A DNA stretch of 64,000 bases from positions 930,922 to 994,921 of the forward strand of contig NZ_LMHS01000003.1 in NCBI RefSeq assembly GCF_001428485.1. The letters run 5' to 3'. Position 1 is the first letter of the stretch. Each line of letters begins with the position of its first letter. The position numbers and the translations under genes were made by a program. The stretch is from Microbacterium sp. Root180. Lineage in GTDB: Bacteria > Actinomycetota > Actinomycetes > Actinomycetales > Microbacteriaceae. Below, one piece after another: positions 1 to 7,376 of this stretch. The notes beneath the pieces are model-generated. The model saw nothing but the letters and a program-made list of their open reading frames with translations. It was not told where the DNA came from and did not search any database.

Positions 1-98
1 TGGAGAAGGCCATCGAGGGCATCTCCGACATGGGCGAGTCGCTGCGCAAGATGCAGCAGGCGATCAAGGACACCGACCAGGCACTCGCCGGCAACTGA
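1..98 (+). CDS. C-terminal fragment of a small helical protein (partial)
   Basis: An open frame enters from the left edge and stops at TGA 96-98. Only 31 residues are visible, beginning EKAIEGISDMGESLRKM and ending ALAGN. The fragment is amphipathic and helical, with many Lys, Gln, Glu and Asp residues. That fits the C-terminal helix of a WXG100/ESAT-6-like protein, but the WXG turn would lie outside the window. It is the first visible gene of a same-strand cluster running to 3903, which supports a shared role. Function is not recognised from sequence alone. Confidence 0.5.
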   Translation, partial: EKAIEGISDMGESLRKMQQAIKDTDQALAGN

Positions 99-105
99 CG
101 AAGAG

Positions 106-139
106 CGGTGGGAGGGGGACGGACGTCCTCTTCCCACCG
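106..139 (+). other. Intercistronic hairpin in the T7SS-like operon
   Basis: CGGTGGGA (106-113) and TCCCACCG (132-139) are perfect 8-bp inverted arms, and the loop contains the palindrome GGACGTCC (121-128). The hairpin lies 7 nt after a stop codon and about 20 nt before the next start. There is no T-tract, so a simple rho-independent terminator is not obvious. An attenuator or mRNA-stability element between a highly expressed small secreted protein and downstream genes is an inference. Confidence 0.5.
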
Positions 140-159
140 TCCTGTAGAAGGGGACGGCC

Positions 160-486
160 ATGGCCGACGTCTACATCAAGGTCGACCACTTGAACCGGCT
201 GAACGGGTCGCTCAAGCAGATCATCGTCGAGTTCGAGGATGCGGAGGAGCGCACAGACGACCTCCAGGACCTCATCGGCCGGCCGGACGGCCGGGGCGGG
301 CTGCACAAGCGCACGCACGAGTTCGAGGGCGGCTGGAACGATCGGCGCAAGCAGCTCCTCCAGAAGCTGTCCAACATCCAGGCGGCGGTCGAGTCGACCT
401 GCGAAGGGTGGCAGGAGTTCGATCTCGAACTCTCCCGCGACCTCTCGCTGCGCGAGTCCGACGCCGACAACCTCCCCGTGCGCTGA
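160..486 (+). CDS. Small alpha-helical protein, WXG100-like candidate
   Basis: 108 residues beginning MADVYIKVDHLNRL. The start is supported by AAGGGG at 148-153, 6 nt upstream. The protein is almost wholly helical and charged, with one central GGWNDRR turn (near residue 62) between two long helices. That layout matches the WXG100 superfamily size and hairpin shape, although the exact W-x-G motif is not present. It sits 13 nt before a large membrane protein and after another small helical protein, so a type VII secretion substrate or chaperone-like partner is plausible. No enzyme motif is visible. Family membership is inferred from shape and context only. Confidence 0.6.
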   Translation: MADVYIKVDHLNRLNGSLKQIIVEFEDAEERTDDLQDLIGRPDGRGGLHKRTHEFEGGWNDRRKQLLQKLSNIQAAVESTCEGWQEFDLELSRDLSLRESDADNLPVR

Positions 487-499
487 GCAGGAACGACCG

Positions 500-1864
500 A
501 TGACGACGATCCACACCAACAGGCAGCACCGCGTCCACGTGATCGAGGGCGATGCGCAGGGCATCATCGACCGGGGCCGGGAGATCTCGCGCCTCGGCCG
601 GCAGATGATCGGCGCCGCCGGCGTGCTCCGCGCGATCGCCGATGGGGCGGGCGAGGAACGCGGCCGCTCGATCGAGCGCATCCGTGACGAGGTCGGCGAC
701 GCTCACGAGGAGCTCGCACTCGCCGGGGAGCGCTACAAGCCCACCGGCACGGCGATGACGACCTACGGTCACGCCCTCGACGGGGTGCAGAGCAAGCTCC
801 GTCCGCTCGTCCTCGAGATCGAGCAGGCCAAGCGCCAGCTCGAGGCCAAGATGTCGGCGGCGCAGGACGCGCAGGAGACGGCGGAGGACTCCTCCGACTA
901 CGACCCCACCGACTCCACCGCGCAGGGGACGCACGAGACCGACCGCTGGCAGGCGCGCGAGGCGGGGATCGCCGCCGGGAACGCCAAGATCCACTTCGAC
1001 GGCCTGCTCGACGACTTCGACGACCAGTGGAACGCGTGGGACGAGGCGTACGACACCGCGCTCAACGCGATCGAGGACGCCACCGAGGGCAACGTCAGCG
1101 ACTCGTGGACCGACAACATCGCCGACATCGTGCAGGTCATCGTCGACGTGGTCACCGTCATCGGACTGGTGGTCACGATCGCCGCTCTCGTCATCGGCGG
1201 CCCGATTCTCGCCCTCATCGCCGTCGCGCTCGCGGTCGTCGTGCTGCTGGGAACACTGCTTCTCTACGACGCCGGTCGCGCGAGCGGGGGCGACCTCGCG
1301 TGGGCCATCGTCGGCGTGCTGCCCTTCGGCCGGCTCGGCTCGCTCTTCAAGGCGGGCTCGCGCATGCAGGCGCTGAAGTTCCTGGCCGGCCCGGTCTTCG
1401 ACATCGGCGACGCCATCGGCGACATCCGTCGCCTTCGCGGCGTCCGCGTCGCGGTCGAGACAATGGGGACCGGACACGGCCTCGGCAATGTCGCCCGTGC
1501 CGGTCTCGCCTCGCGCATCGCGGACACCTTCTCGGGTCTGCGCTGGGGCGACATCGGGCGGAGCACGCTGTGGGCCAACATCAACCGCGGCGGCGGCGCC
1601 TGGACGGTGAACATCGCCGACGAGTTCGCGGGCCTCTCGGCCCACCACCAGTCCGTGGTCAACGCGGTGTCGGATGCCTCGGACATCGTCGCGCGCGGCA
1701 ACGAGGTCATCGACCTCCCACAGCGCCTGGCGAACCTGGGGGATTTCGGCGCGAAGGGACTGTCGTTCGGCCGGGACACGGTGGAGCTGGTCAGCGGCGC
1801 GTTCGAGCAGCCGTTCGAGCTGCCGGCCGACATCGACACCTGGCGCGAGCAGCTGGCGCGCTAG
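500..1864 (+). CDS. LXG/T7SS-like helical membrane protein
   Basis: 454 residues from ATG 500, 13 nt after the previous stop. Residues 1-150 are a long coiled-coil-like helical region (repeated Ala, Glu, Arg; EIEQAKRQLEAKM near 115), followed by an acidic Asp/Ser/Thr linker. Residues about 206-258 form two hydrophobic segments (VIVDVVTVIGLVVTIAALV and a second stretch ending LLLYDAG). The rest is a soluble Gly-rich domain rich in DIGDAIGDIRR-type segments. A helical N-terminus followed by a hydrophobic hairpin is typical of type VII secretion LXG-like proteins. No toxin catalytic motif is recognised in the C-terminus. It probably acts at the membrane or is secreted with the preceding small proteins; this is inferred from architecture and neighbours. 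Confidence 0.65.
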   Translation: MTTIHTNRQHRVHVIEGDAQGIIDRGREISRLGRQMIGAAGVLRAIADGAGEERGRSIERIRDEVGDAHEELALAGERYKPTGTAMTTYGHALDGVQSKLRPLVLEIEQAKRQLEAKMSAAQDAQETAEDSSDYDPTDSTAQGTHETDRWQAREAGIAAGNAKIHFDGLLDDFDDQWNAWDEAYDTALNAIEDATEGNVSDSWTDNIADIVQVIVDVVTVIGLVVTIAALVIGGPILALIAVALAVVVLLGTLLLYDAGRASGGDLAWAIVGVLPFGRLGSLFKAGSRMQALKFLAGPVFDIGDAIGDIRRLRGVRVAVETMGTGHGLGNVARAGLASRIADTFSGLRWGDIGRSTLWANINRGGGAWTVNIADEFAGLSAHHQSVVNAVSDASDIVARGNEVIDLPQRLANLGDFGAKGLSFGRDTVELVSGAFEQPFELPADIDTWREQLAR

Positions 1865-1868
1865 CCTG

Positions 1869-2471
1869 ATGGTGATGGCCGAGCTCACCAGACCTGTCCC
1901 CGACTATCGGCTTCTCCTCCCCGACGGCTGGGAGCAGCTGCCCGCCGACCGAGCGGGAGTCGACGAACTGATCCGGCGGACGTCGGCGGTGTTCCGAGAG
2001 CAGCATCGCCCCGAGCTCGACGCCGAGATGCGCACCCTGCTCGAGGTCGCGTACCGGAAGATGCTGCAGGCGAAGGCTTTCGCGCTCTACCTGCAGACCT
2101 CCGCCGTCGAGACCCCCCTTCCGATGTCGATCGTGGCCTCCGTCGTGGAAGGTCAGCTGGGTGGCACCCTCGACCGGCAGGTGGCTCAGCTGTTCCGCGA
2201 CAAGGGGGCGGAGTTCCTCACCGACGACCGCTCGATCCTGCGCTGGGAGGCCGATGTGGCCCAGCGCAAGGAGGTCGAGGGAGCCTCGGCCCACGTCATC
2301 GACTACCTGATCCCCGTGCCGGGCACCGAGCGGCGCCGGGCACTGCAGTTCACGACGACGATCCCGGTGCCGACCGGGGTCGACATCGACGTGCGGCCTG
2401 TCGTGGAGGGGCTCGTCCACCTCAGCGACCTGCTCATCAGCACCTTCACGTGGGAGTCCCGAGCGGCATGA
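1869..2471 (+). CDS. Conserved-type hypothetical protein of the T7SS-like cluster
   Basis: 200 residues starting MVMAEL at 1869, 4 nt after the previous stop; ATG 1875 is an alternative start. The N-terminus contains LLPDGWEQLP, then helices (residues 25-75), then a beta-rich C-terminal half (VIDYLIPVPGTERR, LQFTTTIPVPTG) ending in a short helix. There is no signal peptide and no membrane segment, so it is probably cytoplasmic. The next gene shares the same general alpha/beta layout, which suggests a duplicated or interacting pair serving the secretion cluster. I do not recognise the family. Confidence 0.65.
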   Translation: MVMAELTRPVPDYRLLLPDGWEQLPADRAGVDELIRRTSAVFREQHRPELDAEMRTLLEVAYRKMLQAKAFALYLQTSAVETPLPMSIVASVVEGQLGGTLDRQVAQLFRDKGAEFLTDDRSILRWEADVAQRKEVEGASAHVIDYLIPVPGTERRRALQFTTTIPVPTGVDIDVRPVVEGLVHLSDLLISTFTWESRAA

Positions 2472-3010
2472 TCGCCTATCACCTCGACTACGACGCCGGC
2501 GCGTGGCTTCCCGTGCCCGCCGACAGCGGCGACGGATGGCCCGAGGCCGTCGTGGACCACTACCGGGCCGGCCTCGGCGACCTGACGCCGGCGCTCGAGG
2601 GCGCGCTTCGCCGCGTGGGCGAGACGGCTCTGCGTATGCGCACCGAGCTCACCGGTCATCTGCTCGTGTTCTGCCCGGTCTCCCTGGCCCCGGCCATCGG
2701 ATTCCTTGGCGTCCAAGTGCTCCAGGATGCCGACACCGAGCTCGATGCGGCGGTCATGGACGACCCCGCCGCGGTCCTGCTCCCCAACGTCGAGTCGATC
2801 CACGACGAGTACTGGGGATCCGGACGCCGCGCCGCCGTCGTGACCGGATCCTCTCGCGAAGACGTGCAGGGCGGTCGGTTCAACTACGCCTTCCGCCGCG
2901 GCGACTCCCTGCTGGTCGCCACGGCCTTCGCCGACACCATCCCCTACGCCACGGTCATGCAGCCCTACGCCGACCGGCTGATCACGTCGGTGCGGCTGGA
3001 GGACGAGTGA
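2468..3010 (+). CDS. Hypothetical protein, partner of the preceding gene
   Basis: 180 residues if translation starts at ATG 2468, which overlaps the previous stop by 4 nt (ATGA) and implies translational coupling. A GTG at 2450 in the same frame is a possible longer start. The protein begins MIAYHLDYDAGAWLPVP, has a helical segment near residues 35-65, then alternating beta strands (VLLPNVESIHDEYW, FNYAFRRGDSLLVATAF). No transmembrane segment or catalytic motif is visible. The length and strand pattern resemble the upstream 200-residue protein. The role is unknown; context points to the same membrane or secretion system. Confidence 0.65.
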   Translation: MIAYHLDYDAGAWLPVPADSGDGWPEAVVDHYRAGLGDLTPALEGALRRVGETALRMRTELTGHLLVFCPVSLAPAIGFLGVQVLQDADTELDAAVMDDPAAVLLPNVESIHDEYWGSGRRAAVVTGSSREDVQGGRFNYAFRRGDSLLVATAFADTIPYATVMQPYADRLITSVRLEDE

Positions 3011-3903
3011 CCGATCTGCGATCCCGCGCTGTGACGGCCGCGCAGGCCCTCGGCCTCACCAGCGACGATGCTCCCCGGGCCGTCGCCCGCGGCCTGCAGG
3101 CCCCGCTGATCGCACACCTCGACTCCGGCGTCCGGGATCGGCTGGGGGCGGTCGACCGCCGCTTCGCAGCCCGCGTCGCCGCATGGGAGTCCGGCACCGA
3201 AGAGCCCCGCCGCGGGCCCCGACTCGTGACGCCCTGGCCGGACGCTGCCGGCTTTCTCGCCGTCGCCTGGGCCATGGGATCGGCCCTCGGAATGGGCCGC
3301 CTCACGGGCGGGACGGACCTCAACAGCCTGCCCGTCGTCGCCCCGACAGTCATCGTGAGCTACGCGATCGCCTTCGTGCTCTTCGCCGTCGGCGCCGGCT
3401 TCGTCCGCCGCGAACGCGAGGCCCTCCTCGCGGAGTACGAGGACTCCCGAGCGGTGACGCGCGAAACGGCACTGGGGACGAGTGCGATCTTCGCGGCGCT
3501 CTGCCTCATCGGCATGATCGTCCGCCTCTTCACCGACGACGTGTTCCCCACCGCGATCATCGCCGCGGGGGTGTCGGCCCTCGGCGTGATCGTCACCCTC
3601 CTGCTGGCGATCTCAGCGCGGCGTCTGGCCAAGGCGAGCGCGGCCGGCGGCCGCTGGATCCACCGCCCGAAAGGCACGACGCGCGGGCGTCAGCGCAACG
3701 AGGCGATGAGTGCGTCCGACGACGCCCGCGACGAAGCGGCCGAGGTGATGGAATCCGCCGCACCCGAAGCCCGGGAGGCCATCGCTGACGCATACTCGGC
3801 CGCGGTGTCCGAGGTGGCCGCGCGCCGCGTGCTCCCCGCCCAGACGGTGAAGCGGCTGACGTCTACGGATTGGATCGCCGCGCGCTACGTCGTCGAGGTG
3901 TGA
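3007..3903 (+). CDS. Four-segment membrane protein, end of T7SS-like cluster
   Basis: 298 residues from GTG 3007, overlapping the previous stop by 4 nt (GTGA). Residues 1-75 are hydrophilic. Four hydrophobic segments follow at about 80-98, 115-134, 157-176 and 184-204. The C-terminal 90 residues are a charged helical tail (EAMSASDDARDEAAEVMES). It is the last gene of the plus-strand cluster; a valine-catabolism gene on the opposite strand ends 2 nt after it. It may anchor the cluster's products at the membrane. Family not recognised. Confidence 0.65.
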   Translation: MTDLRSRAVTAAQALGLTSDDAPRAVARGLQAPLIAHLDSGVRDRLGAVDRRFAARVAAWESGTEEPRRGPRLVTPWPDAAGFLAVAWAMGSALGMGRLTGGTDLNSLPVVAPTVIVSYAIAFVLFAVGAGFVRREREALLAEYEDSRAVTRETALGTSAIFAALCLIGMIVRLFTDDVFPTAIIAAGVSALGVIVTLLLAISARRLAKASAAGGRWIHRPKGTTRGRQRNEAMSASDDARDEAAEVMESAAPEAREAIADAYSAAVSEVAARRVLPAQTVKRLTSTDWIAARYVVEV

Positions 3904-3904
3904 C

Positions 3905-4810
3905 TCAGGCGCTGTCGTCGCGGATCGTGTTGATGATCCCCGAGAAGTCCTGGCCAGCCCCGTCGCCGTCCGCGTACGCCCGGTAGATCTCGCGTGCGAG
4001 CATCCCCATGCGGGCCTCGACGCCGGTCGAGACGATCGCGTGCTCTGCGAGCCCGAGGTCCTTGTTCATGAGCGCGCCGGCGAAGCCCGGCTGGTAGTCG
4101 CGGTTCGCGGGACTCGTGGGCACCGGCCCCGGGACCGGGCAGTTCGTCGTGAGCGCCCAGCACTGGCCCGACGCGTTCGAGGCGACGTCGAAGAGAGCCT
4201 GATGCGAGAGGCCCAGCCGCTCGCCGAGCACGAAGGCCTCGGCGACGGCGATCTGCGACACGGCGAGGATCATGTTGTTGCAGACCTTGGCCGCCTGTCC
4301 GAGGCCGGCCCCGCCGCAGTGCACGATGCGGCGGCCCATCGCCTCGAGGATCGGGCGCGCGGCCTCGAAGTCGTCGTCGGAGCCGCCGACCATGAAGGCG
4401 AGCGTCGCGTTCTCGGCGCCGACGACCCCGCCCGAGACAGGAGCATCGAGTGATCGGTGCCCCGCCTCCTCGGCGAGCGCGTGCGCCGCACGCGCCTCGT
4501 CGACGGCGATCGTCGAGGAGTCGATGAACAGCGTGCCGGGCGCGGCCGCCGCGAGCAGCCCCTCTCCCCCGTCGACTCCGCGGTACGCGTCGAGGACCTG
4601 CCTGCCGGACTGGAACATCGTGATCACGACGTCGGCCGACGCCGCGCGGACGGCCGCGGCGCCGGAGCGCTGGACGGGCAGACCGGCAGCGGCCGCGGCA
4701 TCCGTCGCTCCCGAGAAGACGTCGAACCCGACGAGCTCGTGGCCGGCGGCGGCGAGGTTGCGAGCCATCGGGAGACCCATGTGCCCGAGTCCGAGGAAGG
4801 CGATGCGCAT
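3905..4810 (-). CDS. mmsB: 3-hydroxyisobutyrate dehydrogenase
   Basis: 301 residues. Catalyses NAD-dependent oxidation of 3-hydroxyisobutyrate to methylmalonate semialdehyde in valine breakdown. Visible motifs are the N-terminal Rossmann GLGHMGLPM, the substrate-binding DAPVSGGVVGAE near residue 120, GQAAKVCNN with the catalytic Lys near 170, and NKDLGLA near 245. Length matches the family (about 300). It is the second gene of a two-gene operon: its start lies 1 nt after the stop of an acyl-CoA dehydrogenase, the usual pairing in actinobacterial valine pathways. Related beta-hydroxyacid dehydrogenases (tartronate semialdehyde reductase) share the fold, but the neighbour favours this substrate. 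Confidence 0.9.
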   Translation of the reverse strand: MRIAFLGLGHMGLPMARNLAAAGHELVGFDVFSGATDAAAAAGLPVQRSGAAAVRAASADVVITMFQSGRQVLDAYRGVDGGEGLLAAAAPGTLFIDSSTIAVDEARAAHALAEEAGHRSLDAPVSGGVVGAENATLAFMVGGSDDDFEAARPILEAMGRRIVHCGGAGLGQAAKVCNNMILAVSQIAVAEAFVLGERLGLSHQALFDVASNASGQCWALTTNCPVPGPVPTSPANRDYQPGFAGALMNKDLGLAEHAIVSTGVEARMGMLAREIYRAYADGDGAGQDFSGIINTIRDDSA

Positions 4811-4811
4811 G

Positions 4812-5975
4812 TCAAGCTCCCAGCAGCTGGCGGCCGATGATGACGCGCATGATCTCGTTGGTGCCCTCGAGGATCTGGTGTACGCGAAGATCGCGCACCA
4901 CCTTCTCGATGCCGTACTCGTGCAGGTAGCCGTACCCGCCGTGCAGCTGGAGGGCCTCGTTCGCGACCCGGAAGCCCGCGTCGGTCGCGAAGCGCTTGGC
5001 CATCGCGCACTGCATCGACGCATCGGGGGCCTTCGCGTCGAGCGCGCCGGCGGCATCCCGCACGAGGGCGCGCGCGGCGCGCAGCTCGGTCGCCATGTCT
5101 GCCAGTGTGAAGACGACCGCCTGCTTCTCGGCCAGCGCCTCGCCGAAGGTGAAGCGCTCCTGCACGTAGCGCACCGCGCGGTCGAGGGCCCACTGGGCAC
5201 CGCCGAGCGAGCACGCGGCGATGTTGATGCGGCCGCCGTCGAGGGCCGACATCGCGATCTTGAAGCCCTGACCCTCGCTGCCGAGCATGCTCGTCGCGGG
5301 AACGCGCACCTCGTCGAGGATGACCTGGCGCGTGGGCTGCGCGTTCCAGCCCATCTTCTTCTCGTTCGCGCCGAAGGACAGCCCGGCCGTCTCGGCGGGC
5401 ACCAGGAAGGCGGTGACTCCGCGTGCGCCAGGCTCGCCCGTGCGCGCCATGACGATGTAGACGGATGCCGAGCCCGCGCCGGAGATGAACTGCTTGACGC
5501 CCGTCAGCACGTAGTCGTCGCCGTCGCGGATCGCGGAGGTGGTGATCGCCGCGGCGTCGGAGCCCGCGCCGGGCTCGGTGAGGCAGTAGCTGCCGAAGCC
5601 CTGCATCGACGCCAGGACGGGCAGCCACTCCCGGCGCTGCACGTCGCTGCCGTAGGTGTCGATCATCCACGCCACCATGTTGTGGATCGAGACGTAGGCC
5701 GCGATCGAGGGGTCGCCGGCGGCGAGCTCCTCGAAGATCGCCACGGCGTCGGAGCGGGAGAGACCCGTGCCCCCGACGTCCTCGCGCACGTAGATGCCGC
5801 CGAGGCCGAGCTCACCGGCCCGATGGAGCGTGTCGGCGGGGAAGGTCTTGGCCTCATCCCATTCGAGCGCGTGCGGTGCGAGCTCGGTCTGCGCGAAGTC
5901 GCGCACGGCCTCGAGGATCGCGGCGCGCTCGTCATCGGACAGAACCGGGACCGGGGTGGTGATCGTCATGGACAT
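4812..5975 (-). CDS. Acyl-CoA dehydrogenase, probably isobutyryl-CoA dehydrogenase
   Basis: 387 residues, the normal length of the FAD-dependent family that introduces a trans-2,3 double bond into acyl-CoAs. Motifs seen are CLTEPGAGSDAA (flavin/substrate signature near 140), LHGGYGY near 345 and EGTNEIMR near 370 with the catalytic Glu region. The start MSMTIT is placed by AAGGAG 5 nt upstream on the minus strand. Pairing with mmsB points to branched-chain (isobutyryl-CoA) substrates, though short-chain acyl-CoA cannot be excluded. A palindromic operator over its likely promoter (6060-6077) suggests control by a TetR-like repressor not encoded nearby. Confidence 0.88.
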   Translation of the reverse strand: MSMTITTPVPVLSDDERAAILEAVRDFAQTELAPHALEWDEAKTFPADTLHRAGELGLGGIYVREDVGGTGLSRSDAVAIFEELAAGDPSIAAYVSIHNMVAWMIDTYGSDVQRREWLPVLASMQGFGSYCLTEPGAGSDAAAITTSAIRDGDDYVLTGVKQFISGAGSASVYIVMARTGEPGARGVTAFLVPAETAGLSFGANEKKMGWNAQPTRQVILDEVRVPATSMLGSEGQGFKIAMSALDGGRINIAACSLGGAQWALDRAVRYVQERFTFGEALAEKQAVVFTLADMATELRAARALVRDAAGALDAKAPDASMQCAMAKRFATDAGFRVANEALQLHGGYGYLHEYGIEKVVRDLRVHQILEGTNEIMRVIIGRQLLGA

Positions 5976-6059
5976 CGTCGCTCCTTCAGCTTCATCGCGA
6001 CGCCCTCGTGAGGCATCCCGATGAAAGTCACCGTGCCGTCTTCAGCACGATGCTGATTT

Positions 6060-6077
6060 TACATGGACTTCCATGTA
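6060..6077 (-). promoter_or_regulatory. 18-bp palindromic operator over the acyl-CoA dehydrogenase promoter
   Basis: TACATGGA (6060-6067) and TCCATGTA (6070-6077) form perfect 8-bp arms around a 2-nt centre. On the minus strand the left arm runs into TAAAAT (6056-6061), a good -10 hexamer, so the site would occupy the -35/-10 spacer. The start codon lies 85 nt downstream. Arm length and spacing fit a TetR/AcrR-type dimer. The binding protein is not in this window, and the ligand (an acyl-CoA or branched-chain intermediate) is inferred. Confidence 0.65.
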
Positions 6078-6102
6078 TCTGCGAGGGGTTCGGAACATTC
6101 CC

Positions 6103-6282
6103 TCACAGCGCGCGGAGCGAAGTGCCCGCAGAACCTGCGCCCACCCAATCGGCGACCTCGACCGGGATATCCCAGAGCGGCTCCGACGGATCGGGGGCGA
6201 CGGGGCCCGTCGCGCGATAGCCGCGCGGGAGGTCGTCGACGAGCTGTCGATCCCGTGGACCCCCGCGCAGGAGAAAGGCCAT
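6103..6282 (-). CDS. Possible 59-residue hypothetical protein
   Basis: A short frame starting MAFLLRGGPRDRQL and ending GTSLRAL. It has high G/C at third positions, a balanced composition with two Trp residues, and a plausible pattern (VDDLPRGY, EPLWDIPVEVADW). No clear ribosome binding site precedes the ATG, and a GTG 9 nt upstream (6291) is an alternative. Competing frames on both strands are Arg/Ser-rich and look like shadows. No domain is recognised; it may be a small cytoplasmic protein or a remnant. Confidence 0.4.
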   Translation of the reverse strand: MAFLLRGGPRDRQLVDDLPRGYRATGPVAPDPSEPLWDIPVEVADWVGAGSAGTSLRAL

Positions 6283-6442
6283 GCGGTGCACGCTACGCGC
6301 GATCGATCCCGTGCGCAGGGCGGTTGCGCACCACAGGTTGAGCGGCTAACGGGCGGTGAGGCCGTGAGCGGGCTAGGCACCGCGCCTGCCTGGCCTTAGG
6401 TTTGCGAGGAGGGGCCGCCGGTGGCCGGGAGGGAGGGACCCC

Positions 6443-6787
6443 ATGCCGTTTCGCAGTCAGCAGACGCTCGAGCTCTGGCTCGAGGAGTTCCGCTCGCTCG
6501 GGTACACGATCGCGGGGACGATCAAGGTCATGCAGCAGGACGGCGGCGACGGCGACGACACCGGTCTCGTCGGCGTGCGGCTGGCCAACGCGGAGACGGT
6601 GACCTATGTCCAGCCGGAGGCGCCGTACTCCCCGAAATGGGTCGTCACGATGGAGGCGCGCGAGCAGCCGGTCGTGCTCGACTCGGTCGAGCTGCTGAAC
6701 CTCGCTGCGGAGCTTTCGGTGGTCTCGGCGCTGTGCGCATTTCTGCAGGCGAAGTCCGCAGCGTATCTCGACCGCGACACGGTCTGA
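6443..6787 (+). CDS. Small hypothetical protein
   Basis: 114 residues beginning MPFRSQQTLELWLEEF. A GGGAGGGAGGGA stretch 5-15 nt upstream is a strong ribosome binding site. The fold looks alpha/beta: an N-terminal helix, beta strands around residues 25-80 (TGLVGVRLANAETVTYV, PKWVVTMEAREQP) and a C-terminal helix (LLNLAAELSVVSALCAFLQA). It has no signal peptide, transmembrane segment or catalytic motif. It is transcribed alone and converges on the MarR gene. Function unknown. Confidence 0.7.
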   Translation: MPFRSQQTLELWLEEFRSLGYTIAGTIKVMQQDGGDGDDTGLVGVRLANAETVTYVQPEAPYSPKWVVTMEAREQPVVLDSVELLNLAAELSVVSALCAFLQAKSAAYLDRDTV

Positions 6788-6802
6788 GTCCGGGCTCGGC
6801 CC

Positions 6803-7240
6803 TCAGAGCCGGCCGCGCTCGACCGTCGCCGACGTGAGCGATTCCAGCAGCGCCGTGAAGGTGTCGGACTCCCGTTCGTCGATCTCGTCGACGCCGAGGT
6901 CGAAGTCGTTGTCGAACCGCGACAGCTGCGACCACGGCTCCTCGTCGAGGTCGACCGTGACCGAGATGCGGTTCACCCGGCGATCGTCGGGGTCGACATC
7001 ACGCCGGACCATCCCGCGATCGACGAGCCGATCGATGAGCGCGGTGATGCCCGCGGAGGTGATCCCGAGGTGCTCGCGAAGCTGCGTCGGGCGGATGCCG
7101 GGATTCCCGGCGATGTGCAGAAGGGCCTTGGCATCGCCTTCGCCCAGACCGAGCTCGCGGCGTGCGACGGTCAGTGCATCGGTGCGCGCCTGGACGTAGA
7201 CCTGCAGGGCGGCGCGGACGCGGGAAGGGCCGGTGCGCAT
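6803..7240 (-). CDS. MarR family transcriptional regulator
   Basis: 145 residues if started at the ATG complementary to 7238-7240, where AAGGGGGT sits 5 nt upstream; a start at 7279 would add 13 residues without a good ribosome site. It has a winged-helix core: GDAKALLHIAGNPG (helix 2), IRPTQLREHLGITSAGITALIDRLVDRGMV (recognition region, read in two parts) and the wing DPDDRRVNRIS with the conserved DxRR. MarR proteins bind short palindromes and release them with small ligands or oxidants. It is divergent from a DUF7882-type gene with an inverted repeat between them, consistent with autoregulation and control of the neighbour. Confidence 0.88.
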   Translation of the reverse strand: MRTGPSRVRAALQVYVQARTDALTVARRELGLGEGDAKALLHIAGNPGIRPTQLREHLGITSAGITALIDRLVDRGMVRRDVDPDDRRVNRISVTVDLDEEPWSQLSRFDNDFDLGVDEIDERESDTFTALLESLTSATVERGRL

Positions 7241-7304
7241 GCGGACCCCCTTCTTGTCGGGCACGAACAGGGACAGCATACCCGATATTTAGATGAGTGA
7301 ATGA

Positions 7305-7321
7305 TTAGATTATTTATCTAA
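7305..7321. promoter_or_regulatory. Likely MarR operator between divergent genes
   Basis: TTAGAT (7305-7310) and ATCTAA (7316-7321) are perfect arms around TATTT, in an AT-rich island that stands out from the GC-rich surroundings. A further half-site TTTAGAT lies at 7288-7294. The island spans both divergent promoters, so occupancy would affect both the regulator and the small gene at 7377. Confidence 0.6.
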
Positions 7322-7376
7322 CTTAGTGAACTACCGGTACAGTGAGGGTACCGACGAAACCATGAAGGAGGGACGT

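Larger units (their letters stand above)
5976..6442. other. 467-nt region between divergent genes
   Basis: This region separates the leftward acyl-CoA dehydrogenase from a rightward small gene. Besides the operator at 6060-6077 it holds CAGCA-CGA-TGCTG (6043-6055) close to the predicted start point, and a possible leader hairpin using TTCATCG (about 5992) and CGATGAA (about 6020). The right half may contain a 59-codon leftward ORF (listed separately). No transposon remnant or RNA gene was recognised. Confidence 0.5.

Noticed and set aside
6042..6380. A 112-codon leftward frame overlapping the operator region
   Set aside because: It is Arg/Ser-rich, overlaps the palindromic operator and competes with the better-looking 59-codon frame.
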